Assembly (NCBI GenBank): GCA_934402515.1
Contig: CAKRTZ010000045.1
Location: 1 to 18,066 of the forward strand
From: an uncultured Lachnospiraceae bacterium
GTDB lineage: Bacteria > Bacillota > Clostridia > Lachnospirales > Lachnospiraceae
Reading direction: 5' to 3'
Length of the DNA: 18,066 nucleotides
Part shown: in pieces, positions 1 through 6,261 of the stretch
How the letters are laid out: each line of letters starts with the position of its first letter
How positions within the stretch are numbered: position 1 is the stretch's first letter
Position numbers and translations under genes: made by a program
The notes under the pieces: generated by a model
Told to the model about the DNA's origin: nothing
The model's input: only the letters and a program-made list of their open reading frames with translations
The model's database searches: none

Positions 1-20
1 TTTTGATAACGATTCCATCG

Positions 21-722
21 TTATAGAAACTGTATAATGCAATAGGAATTGCCTTGTCTGTCATTCAAGGCCACCGTCACCTGTCCCGGTTCCCGTGCTG
101 CCAGAGGACAAATCACATCTCCCAATAGTGCCGCCTTTTTAAATTCTGCCCGCAGTTCATGTACAGAAAAGTCATCAGGGAGAAATGCTGCTGCCATGCG
201 GATATACTGACCGTTATTGACATGGTGATTGGTGTCTAAGTGATAGGGGTGAATCAGGATTTCTTCCCCCGTTTCTCCCTCTTTGGGAGCCGCAATTTTA
301 CGGGGAGCATATTCCATCTCCAGCTTCGGTTCCAGACCGTAAAGAGCAATCATCTCCTCCGGCACTCTGGCGGGGCGCATCTGATCCGTATCCAGATAGG
401 TCCACAGGGAATTGGCATAGGCCAGTCTCGTTCCGTCCGGGGTCTCCAGTACAAAATTACGATAACCCAGGAAACCCTTCATCTCATAGGCAAAGGTTCC
501 CACTCTGACCTGATCTCCGATCTTTGGAGGCTTGTCCATGATAATCTGCCAGTTATTCAAAACCCAGGCTTTATGATTTTCCTTAAGATAACCTGTTCCC
601 ACTCCCAGATCTTCTGAATGGAACGTGGTGCAATCCTGAAAATAGTCCAACAGGGATTCCATGGTGAGGAATCCTTCGCTGTCACATTCGCTATATCTGA
701 TCCTGCTGTCAAAGGTATACAT
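21..722 (-). CDS. Acyl-ACP thioesterase (FatA/FatB-type double hotdog)
   Basis: The 233-residue product should hydrolyse acyl-ACP in the cytoplasm and release free fatty acids. The N-terminal hotdog starts with the RIRYSECDSEG segment (residues 7-17). The second hotdog carries the family active-site stretch HLDTNHHVNNGQY (161-173), with D163, N165 and H166/H167 in the expected positions, and E193 falls in the usual RAEFKKAALLGD context. The length fits bacterial members of PF01643. The start is ATG at 722, preceded by AAAGGGAGAG. The gene lies downstream of tRNA-Gln, but that tRNA has its own terminator, so this gene probably has a separate promoter in 723-795; I could not pick a convincing one. 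Family assignment is secure, chain-length preference cannot be read. Confidence 0.9.
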   Translation of the reverse strand: MYTFDSRIRYSECDSEGFLTMESLLDYFQDCTTFHSEDLGVGTGYLKENHKAWVLNNWQIIMDKPPKIGDQVRVGTFAYEMKGFLGYRNFVLETPDGTRLAYANSLWTYLDTDQMRPARVPEEMIALYGLEPKLEMEYAPRKIAAPKEGETGEEILIHPYHLDTNHHVNNGQYIRMAAAFLPDDFSVHELRAEFKKAALLGDVICPLAAREPGQVTVALNDRQGNSYCIIQFL

Positions 723-795
723 TCAAATCTCTCCCTTTCTTATTCTTTTCTATCTTAACATAAAAACGGGAACGGGCATAGCCCTGCTCATAAAC

Positions 796-824
796 AAAAA
801 GACTCGGAAACTTCTTTCCGAGTC
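796..824 (-). terminator. Intrinsic terminator of tRNA-Gln
   Basis: On the minus strand a 10-bp stem (GACTCGGAAA with TTTCCGAGTC, 801-824) is followed by TTTTTGTTT. It lies 10 nt beyond the 3' end of the tRNA and separates it from the thioesterase gene. Confidence 0.85.
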
Positions 825-833
825 TTTTATTCG

Positions 834-905
834 CAGGGCTACCAGGATTCGAACCTGGAAATGACGGAGTCAGAGTCCGTTGCCTTACCGTTTGGCGATA
901 GCCCT
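834..905 (-). tRNA. tRNA-Gln (anticodon CUG)
   Basis: The minus strand folds as a 72-nt tRNA. The acceptor stem AGGGCTA pairs with TAGCCCT, the D loop contains AAACGGTAAGGC, the anticodon arm is ACGGA-CTCTGAC-TCCGT giving anticodon CUG, and the T arm has CCAGG-TTCGAAT-CCTGG. The discriminator base is G and CCA is not encoded (CGA follows). It reads CAG codons. It lies directly downstream of a glutamine synthetase gene, but it has its own promoter and terminator, so it is a separate transcription unit. Confidence 0.95.
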
Positions 906-918
906 TCAACAGATATTG

Positions 919-947
919 ATTATACGTGATATCGATTCATTTGGCAA
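919..947 (-). promoter_or_regulatory. Sigma-A-type promoter of tRNA-Gln
   Basis: TTGCCA (947-942) and TATAAT (924-919) are separated by 17 bp on the minus strand. The predicted start near 912 is about 7 nt before the mature tRNA 5' end at 905, as expected for a stable RNA promoter. Confidence 0.85.
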
Positions 948-1021
948 GTCTTTTTTTTAAATTTTTCAAAAAATATGTAAAAAAGTTGATTTGTGATGAA
1001 TTTTCCTCCCGGAAAATCGAA

Positions 1022-1048
1022 AGCAGGGTCCTATACGGACCCTGCTTC
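1022..1048 (-). terminator. Intrinsic terminator after glutamine synthetase
   Basis: A perfect 11-bp stem with a 5-nt loop lies 46 nt beyond the stop codon of the glutamine synthetase gene. The T tract on the minus strand is interrupted (TTCGATTTT), so termination may be incomplete. Confidence 0.7.
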
Positions 1049-1093
1049 CTATATAAAACAAACATGAAAAGAAGGAACAAATTTTGATAATTT

Positions 1094-3196
1094 CTAAACC
1101 TCAAACATCAGTTCTCCGTAGGTAGGGAACGGCCACATCTCTTTGTCTACGATCATCTCCAGTTCATCAGCAGGCTGACGAAGCTGTGCCATGGTTTCCT
1201 TTACGGTGTCCTTGTAGAAGAATGCCTGCTGTTTTGCATCCTCGATTGCAGCAGCTTCCTTCTCTGCTTTCTTCAATGCCTCCAGAGCGCTCTGCATTTT
1301 GGTCAGTTTCTCAGATACTTCTTTTAACAGTTCTACCTGAACGGATGCATCCACACCTGCTGCCTTTACCGCATTGACGGTATCAGCCAGGCTCTTGCTG
1401 TATTTCACTACAGCAGGAACAATCTGCTTGCCTGCCATATCAATCATGGTCAGAGCCTCAATATTGATGGTCTTCGCATAGGTTTCATAAATGATTTCCT
1501 CACGGGACTCCAGTTCGGTCTTGGTGAAGATATGGAATTTCTCAAATAATGCTACTGCCTTGGGAGTGGTCAGAGTGCTTGCTGCCTCAATCATGGATTT
1601 GATGTTGGGCAGACCGCGTCTCTCCGCTTCCGCAACCCATTCATCAGAGTAGCCATTGCCGTTGAAGATAATTCTCTGATGCTCAGTCAGATACTGTTTA
1701 ATCAGGTCATGTACCGCTACATCGAAGTCATCTGCTTTTTCCAGAATATCCGCAGCCTCACAGAAAGCCTCTGCAACAATGGCATTTAAGGTAGTGTTGG
1801 GGCTGGCGATGGAGTCAGCGGAACCAACCATACGGAACTCAAATTTATTGCCGGTGAAAGCAAAAGGTGAGGTACGGTTACGGTCGGTAGCATCTTTATC
1901 CAAATCAGGAAGAGTCGATACACCAGTCTGTAATTTTCCGCCTTCTTTTGCATGATCAGCGATACCGGTCTCAATTAACTGTGTTACCACATCTTCAAGC
2001 TGCTCGCCCAGGAATACGGAAATGATTGCCGGGGGTGCCTCGTTAGCTCCAAGTCTGTGGTCGTTACCAACATCGGAAGCAGACTGGCGGAGCAGATCCG
2101 CATGCGTGTCAACAGCCTTCAGGATGCAAGCCAGTACGAAGAGGAACTGGATGTTTTCATTGGGGGTATCACCGGGTTCCAACAGGTTCATGCCATCATC
2201 GGTGGTGATGGACCAGTTGTTATGTTTACCGGAACCGTTCACACCTGCATAGGGTTTCTCATGTAACAGGCATGCCAGGTCATGGCGGTATGCCACACGC
2301 TTCATTGCCTCCATAACCAGCTGGTTGTGATCTACGGCAACGTTTGCAGTCTCATAAATGGGCGCCAGCTCATGCTGCGCAGGTGCAACCTCGTTGTGCT
2401 GGGTTTTTGCAGTTACACCCAGTTTCCACAGCTCCTCATTTAAATCTTTCATGTATGCGCCCACGCGCTCTTTGATAACGCCGAAGTAATGATCCTCCAT
2501 CTCCTGTCCTTTGGGAGCGGGAGCACCGAACAGGGTTCTGCCGGCATAAATCAAATCTTCACGTTTCTCATAATTTTTCTTATCAACCAGGAAATATTCC
2601 TGCTCCGGTCCTACAGAAGCTACAACCTTGGTTGCGGTGGTATTGCCAAACAAGTGGACAATACGCAGTGCCTGCTCGCTTAATGCCTCCATGGAACGAA
2701 GTAAAGGGGTCTTTTTATCCAGTGCCTCACCGGTATAAGAGCAGAACGCGGTGGGAATGCAAAGAATCTTGCCGCAGCCGGACTCTTTAATAAATGCAGG
2801 AGAGGTGATATCCCATGCGGTATAGCCTCTTGCCTCAAAGGTTGCACGAAGTCCGCCGGAGGGGAAAGAGGATGCATCCGGCTCACCCTTGATTAACTCC
2901 TTACCGGAAAACTCGGTAAGCATTTTTCCATCCACATCGGGATGGGATACAAATGCATCATGCTTCTCTGCCGTGATGCCTGTCAAAGGCTGGAACCAAT
3001 GAGTATAATGGGTTGCTCCCTTTTCCTCTGCCCAATCCTTCATCGCTTTTGCTACGACATTTGCAGTTGCCATGGAAAGCTCGCCGCCCTGATCCATGAC
3101 CTTTCTCACTTCTTTGTACGCATTCTTCGGCAGACGCTCCTGCATCGTGCTGAGTGTGAATACGTTCTGACCAAAAATTGCTTCCACGTTACTCAT
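1094..3196 (-). CDS. glnN: Glutamine synthetase type III
   Basis: The 700-residue protein is the length of type III (GSIII) enzymes and far longer than GSI. It makes glutamine from glutamate, ammonia and ATP in the cytoplasm, as a dodecamer in this family. Visible motifs are the metal-binding GPEQE (196-200), NEVAPAQHELAP (268-279), the nucleotide and glutamate loop GVNGSGKHNNWS (318-329) and the GSIII signature around RNRTSPFAFTGNKFEFRMVGS (439-459). The C-terminal helical extension of about 200 residues (from about 500) is typical of GSIII. The start is ATG at 3196 with AAAGGAAGAG upstream. The gene is monocistronic: its own promoter at 3423-3452, a leader of about 220 nt with an internal terminator, and a 3' terminator at 1022-1048. 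The leader suggests nitrogen-responsive attenuation (inference). Confidence 0.97.
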   Translation of the reverse strand: MSNVEAIFGQNVFTLSTMQERLPKNAYKEVRKVMDQGGELSMATANVVAKAMKDWAEEKGATHYTHWFQPLTGITAEKHDAFVSHPDVDGKMLTEFSGKELIKGEPDASSFPSGGLRATFEARGYTAWDITSPAFIKESGCGKILCIPTAFCSYTGEALDKKTPLLRSMEALSEQALRIVHLFGNTTATKVVASVGPEQEYFLVDKKNYEKREDLIYAGRTLFGAPAPKGQEMEDHYFGVIKERVGAYMKDLNEELWKLGVTAKTQHNEVAPAQHELAPIYETANVAVDHNQLVMEAMKRVAYRHDLACLLHEKPYAGVNGSGKHNNWSITTDDGMNLLEPGDTPNENIQFLFVLACILKAVDTHADLLRQSASDVGNDHRLGANEAPPAIISVFLGEQLEDVVTQLIETGIADHAKEGGKLQTGVSTLPDLDKDATDRNRTSPFAFTGNKFEFRMVGSADSIASPNTTLNAIVAEAFCEAADILEKADDFDVAVHDLIKQYLTEHQRIIFNGNGYSDEWVAEAERRGLPNIKSMIEAASTLTTPKAVALFEKFHIFTKTELESREEIIYETYAKTINIEALTMIDMAGKQIVPAVVKYSKSLADTVNAVKAAGVDASVQVELLKEVSEKLTKMQSALEALKKAEKEAAAIEDAKQQAFFYKDTVKETMAQLRQPADELEMIVDKEMWPFPTYGELMFEV

Positions 3197-3243
3197 TTTC
3201 CAACTCTTCCTTTCGTCTTAGTTTTATGGGGTTCCCGCATGAT

Positions 3244-3275
3244 GAGGATAGAATCCTTCTTGGCGAATTCTCCTC
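3244..3275 (-). other. 5'UTR hairpin of glutamine synthetase mRNA
   Basis: Between the leader terminator and the ribosome binding site, GAGGA-GAAT pairs with ATTC-(TA)-TCCTC (9 bp with a 2-nt bulge, 12-nt loop) on the minus strand. There is no T tract after it, so it is not a terminator. It may be a stability or processing element; this is only a predicted fold. Confidence 0.35.
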
Positions 3276-3281
3276 TGAAAC

Positions 3282-3317
3282 AAAAAAAAGATGCTCCAGG
3301 TGATCTGGAACATCTTT
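3282..3317 (-). terminator. Leader terminator (probable attenuator) upstream of glutamine synthetase
   Basis: A 13-bp stem with one G-U pair and a 5-nt loop is followed on the minus strand by eight Ts (3289-3282). It lies downstream of a good promoter (3423-3452) and about 85 nt before the glutamine synthetase start codon, so most transcripts from that promoter would have to pass it. It could also simply end the ireB-to-U32 operon, whose last stop codon is at 3449. I saw no clear second promoter between it and the start codon, which favours an attenuation role. Confidence 0.75.
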
Positions 3318-3321
3318 GTTC
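3308..3321 (-). promoter_or_regulatory. Candidate antiterminator hairpin (ANTAR-type loop)
   Basis: On the minus strand GAAC-AAAGAT-GTTC forms a 4-bp stem with a six-base loop that has A at position 1 and G at position 4. This matches the loop rule published for RNA targets of ANTAR antiterminators. Its loop and 3' arm are the same bases as the 5' arm of the leader terminator, so the two folds exclude each other. I did not find a convincing first hairpin of the usual pair, which lowers confidence. Confidence 0.4.
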
Positions 3322-3422
3322 TGTGACTAAAATAAACTACTTTTCGCAAAAAAGCAAGACCCTATATGCATTTTTGTGATTTTTTCAAAATATCACAGGG
3401 AAACCGTTCCAAAACTATCCAT

Positions 3423-3452
3423 ATTGTACAGTATGATATGGAGAACGGTCAA
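3423..3452 (-). promoter_or_regulatory. Promoter of glutamine synthetase leader
   Basis: TTGACC (3452-3447) and TACAAT (3428-3423) are separated by 18 bp on the minus strand, with an expected start near 3416. The -35 box overlaps the TGA stop codon of the upstream U32 gene. Confidence 0.75.
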
Positions 3453-4681
3453 TGTGTATTTTCGACACGAAGCAAATCAAAGGGGGAAGGTTTCTGGGTA
3501 AGTTGCACATGAAGACTCTGCTGAGGGTGAGGTGCGCTCTCCACGCTCTCCCCATCATCGGTCTTCATGCCCAATACTTCCACCTTCACATTGCTTCCGT
3601 CAGGTTTCATAATCTCAATGTGATCGCCCACACAGAATTTATTCCGCTGGGTAATGTGGGCAGCACCGTCAGCATCCACCTCTTCCACAATACCTAAATA
3701 AATAAACTCGTTTACATAAGTATTATTATCGTAAATCTGCGCCTCGTCGGTTGGTTTTCCGAAATAAAATCCGGTGGTAAACTGGCGATAGGTGCACTTG
3801 CTGATTTCCGCTTTGTACCAGTCCATGTTTTCCAGATATTTCTGGTGGGACTCAAAATAATCGTCAATCGCCTTCCGGTAGGTGCGCGCCACCGTTGCCA
3901 CGTACAGGGCGGTTTTCATCCGGCCTTCGATCTTAAAGCTGTCAATTCCAGCCTCCACCATCTCCGGAATATGTTCGATCATACAGAGATCCTTGGAATT
4001 GAAGATAAAGGTTCCCCGCTCATTCTCTTCAATGGGAAGGTACTCTCCGGGGCGGCTTTCCTCCATCACCGCATATTTCCAGCGGCAGGGATGAGTACAG
4101 GCACCCTGATTGGCATCCCGCCCTGTGAAGTAATTGCTGAGCAGACACCGCCCGGAATAGGAAATGCACATGGCGCCGTGGATAAAGCACTCCACCTCCA
4201 GATCCTCCGGGATGCGCTCCTTGATTTCCTTAATCTCCCGCAGGGAAAGTTCTCTGGCCGCAACCACTCTTTTGGCTCCCTGTTCCCGCCAGAACTGATA
4301 GGTCATATAGTTGGTATTATTCGCCTGGGTGGACACGTGAATATCAGTCTCCGGGCAGATTTCCCTTGCCAGGGTAAACATACCGGGATCTGCCACGATC
4401 AGGGCGTCAGGCTTCAATTCCTTCAATTCTTCAAAATAATGTCTCGCTCCGGGCAGATCATCATTATGAGCCAGAATATTGGCGGTGACATGGACACGCA
4501 CCCCATGTTCATGGGCAAAGGCAATGCCTTCTCTCATGTCCTCCATGGAAAAGTTCTTCGCTTTAGCCCGAAGCCCGTAGGCCTCTCCGCCGATATAAAC
4601 AGCATCTGCGCCGAACATCACCGCAGTTTTTAATACTTCCAGGCTGCTGGCCGGGATCAGTAATTCCGGTTTCTTTCTCAT
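3449..4681 (-). CDS. U32 family protein, TrhP-like tRNA hydroxylation protein
   Basis: A 410-residue member of peptidase family U32. The hallmark segment is present: EVECFIHGAMC (162-172) followed by SGRC, giving cysteines C172, C179, C195 and C199, the set that holds an iron-sulfur cluster in characterised U32 proteins. In B. subtilis the U32 proteins YrrN and YrrO (TrhP1/2), encoded just after the methyltransferase YrrM (TrmR), make 5-hydroxyuridine at tRNA wobble position 34. The same order here makes that role the best guess rather than proteolysis. The start at 4681 is chosen because AAAGGTGA precedes it; an in-frame upstream ATG at 4768 lacks such a site and would overlap trmR. It is the last gene of the operon, 49 nt after trmR. 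Only one U32 gene is seen, where Bacillus has two. Confidence 0.88.
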   Translation of the reverse strand: MRKKPELLIPASSLEVLKTAVMFGADAVYIGGEAYGLRAKAKNFSMEDMREGIAFAHEHGVRVHVTANILAHNDDLPGARHYFEELKELKPDALIVADPGMFTLAREICPETDIHVSTQANNTNYMTYQFWREQGAKRVVAARELSLREIKEIKERIPEDLEVECFIHGAMCISYSGRCLLSNYFTGRDANQGACTHPCRWKYAVMEESRPGEYLPIEENERGTFIFNSKDLCMIEHIPEMVEAGIDSFKIEGRMKTALYVATVARTYRKAIDDYFESHQKYLENMDWYKAEISKCTYRQFTTGFYFGKPTDEAQIYDNNTYVNEFIYLGIVEEVDADGAAHITQRNKFCVGDHIEIMKPDGSNVKVEVLGMKTDDGESVESAPHPQQSLHVQLTQKPSPFDLLRVENTH

Positions 4682-4730
4682 GATTTCACCTTTCTTTTTC
4701 CTGTGGACCGTTTTCCCTGCACAAGGCCGC

Positions 4731-5384
4731 TTACCCAGGAAGGCTTCGCTTTGTGCAGACTGCCACACCGTCCCCCACAGGCAAAATCGCCGTAGTCAGT
4801 TCCGGGTGATGTTTCAGTTCATACAGATAATCCCTCATCCTGCTGTGAATGGTGCGGTTTCTTCTGATCACTGCATAGCGGGACTCAATGATATCCCCAT
4901 CCTGCAGTACATTATCGGACACCAGCAGTCCTCCGGGCTTTAACAGCCGGAGCACCTCCGGTAAAAAGGCGAGATATTGTCCCTTCGCCGCATCCATAAA
5001 GATCAGGTCATAACTTTCGTTCAGCGTGGGGAGAATCTCCTGGGCATCTCCCTCCAGCAGGGTAATTTCCTTTTCCTTCCCCGCCCGGGCAATATTTTCC
5101 CTGGCAATGGGAATTCGTTTCTCATAATTCTCTATGGTGGTAATATGGCACCCTTCCGGTGCATAGGTACTCATCAGCAACGCAGAAAAACCAATGGCAG
5201 CTCCCACTTCCAGAATCTGCATGGGCTGGCTTGCCGCCAGCAAAAACTTCATAAAGCTCTGCATATCTGTGCGGATAATCGGCACATTGGTCTTGATGGC
5301 TTCCTCTTCGATCTGATTTAAAAACGGCGTATTCCCCGCATCCAGGGAATTGATAAAGGTGGTCATTCTCTCATCTACGATCAT
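4731..5384 (-). CDS. trmR: O-methyltransferase, TrmR-like (YrrM)
   Basis: A 217-residue class I SAM-dependent O-methyltransferase of the methyltransf_3 family. Motif I is ILEVGAAIG (57-65), followed by MDAAKGQY (130-137) with the metal-binding aspartate D131 and DN (157-158). The RNRTIHSRMRDY stretch (175-186) resembles YrrM proteins. B. subtilis TrmR methylates 5-hydroxyuridine-34 to 5-methoxyuridine in several tRNAs, using the product of the U32 proteins encoded next to it; here a U32 gene lies immediately downstream, supporting the same two-step pathway. The start at 5384 lies 2 nt after the stop codon of the MltG-like gene, and GAGGAA within the end of that gene is the ribosome binding site, which implies translational coupling. 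A generic catechol-type methyltransferase role cannot be excluded from the motifs alone. Confidence 0.85.
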   Translation of the reverse strand: MIVDERMTTFINSLDAGNTPFLNQIEEEAIKTNVPIIRTDMQSFMKFLLAASQPMQILEVGAAIGFSALLMSTYAPEGCHITTIENYEKRIPIARENIARAGKEKEITLLEGDAQEILPTLNESYDLIFMDAAKGQYLAFLPEVLRLLKPGGLLVSDNVLQDGDIIESRYAVIRRNRTIHSRMRDYLYELKHHPELTTAILPVGDGVAVCTKRSLPG

Positions 5385-5386
5385 TG

Positions 5387-5863
5387 TTATTCCTCAACAC
5401 TGTCTGCTTCTCCTTCGGCTTCCTGTACAGGCTCCTCCGCCGTTTCCTGGGCCGGGACTGTCGGAAGGGTTTCATCCGTTTCCTGGCTTTCCTCCGTCTC
5501 AGCCGCTGCTGCCATGATCGCCAGCATTTCATCAACAGTCATGGAGGAACTCAGTGTGTAGATACCCGGCTGAATCTTGCCGTGGTAGTCAGAAATCAGT
5601 TCCTGCAGGACAAAAAGCTTTGCATCCCGGATCAATCCCTTGGATTCCAGCAGTTGTCCCACTTCCTTTGCACTCTTGCCGCTAGTGATGGACACGGTAA
5701 CTTCCCGTCCGGTTCCCTGGGAAACCGCCGGCTCCGTAAAGAGCCGGTAGCCATAATCATAGGCAGTGGTTGCTCCTTTATAGATAAGCAGAATCGCCAC
5801 TACGATGATAATTACTTTTAATACAATGCTGAACACTGTTGCAAAAACCTGATTTGTTTTCAA
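5387..5863 (-). CDS. MltG/YceG-like membrane protein without catalytic domain
   Basis: A 158-residue protein with one N-terminal membrane helix (about residues 8-29) and a short extracytoplasmic LysM-like subdomain: GKSAKEVGQLLESKGLI (62-78) and IQPGIYTLSSSMTVDEML (97-114), as found at the front of MltG lytic transglycosylases. The large YceG catalytic domain is absent; instead an acidic Glu/Thr/Pro-rich tail (119-158) ends the protein. It stands exactly where yrrL (mltG) stands in B. subtilis, between DUF1292/ruvX and trmR. The start is TTG at 5863 with GGAGG seven bases upstream. It probably binds the wall or an envelope partner without cutting glycan; that is inference. No frameshift is evident, since the next gene follows 2 nt later. 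Confidence 0.8.
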   Translation of the reverse strand: MKTNQVFATVFSIVLKVIIIVVAILLIYKGATTAYDYGYRLFTEPAVSQGTGREVTVSITSGKSAKEVGQLLESKGLIRDAKLFVLQELISDYHGKIQPGIYTLSSSMTVDEMLAIMAAAAETEESQETDETLPTVPAQETAEEPVQEAEGEADSVEE

Positions 5864-5898
5864 TGTTTTCCTCCATGGTCACTGCCTATGCGTTATAG

Positions 5899-6234
5899 CT
5901 ATTGCGGTGATATAAAATCAATTGCCTCCGTGAGCCGCACCTGTATCCTCTGCATGAGACGGCATAAATCCAGTTCTGCCTGAAGAAAATCAGAAACCAG
6001 CGGAGACTCGCGAAAACTTTCGTATTCTTTATTAAAGGCATCTATTTTGTCCAGCATATTTTCACTGGGCTCCACAGACTGCAGTTCAAAATTTTTCCTG
6101 CGGAATTCATTGATCTGGTCTAACAGCCCCGGCTGTTTCTCAATTTTTTCCACCTGTATGCGATAATTGCGGTAAATCTGTGAATCCTTGATACACTGCG
6201 CCAGGGCTTCCACCTGGGCATCTATCTTTTCCAT
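5899..6234 (-). CDS. YlbF/YmcA family protein
   Basis: A 111-residue, almost wholly helical protein with the YlbF-family pattern (LAQCIKDSQIYRNY, then QPGLLDQINEFRRKNFELQ at 34-52). In B. subtilis YlbF, YmcA and YaaT form an iron-sulfur complex that steers RNase Y-dependent mRNA processing. Placement 27 nt after an RNase J gene fits a role in RNA decay or processing, but the paralogue (YlbF or YmcA) cannot be told apart. The start at 6234 is backed by a strong GGAGGAA site. Confidence 0.82.
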   Translation of the reverse strand: MEKIDAQVEALAQCIKDSQIYRNYRIQVEKIEKQPGLLDQINEFRRKNFELQSVEPSENMLDKIDAFNKEYESFRESPLVSDFLQAELDLCRLMQRIQVRLTEAIDFISPQ

Positions 6235-6261
6235 CTTTAAATTCCTCCAAAGACTGTGTCC

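Noticed and set aside
3845..4633. 262-codon open frame on the plus strand
   Set aside because: It lies wholly antisense to the U32 gene, which has clear family motifs; the frame has no recognisable domain and no ribosome binding site.
4682..4768. Longer N-terminus for the U32 protein
   Set aside because: It would overlap the trmR 3' end, has no ribosome binding site, and the encoded residues do not resemble the family; ATG at 4681 has AAAGGTGA.
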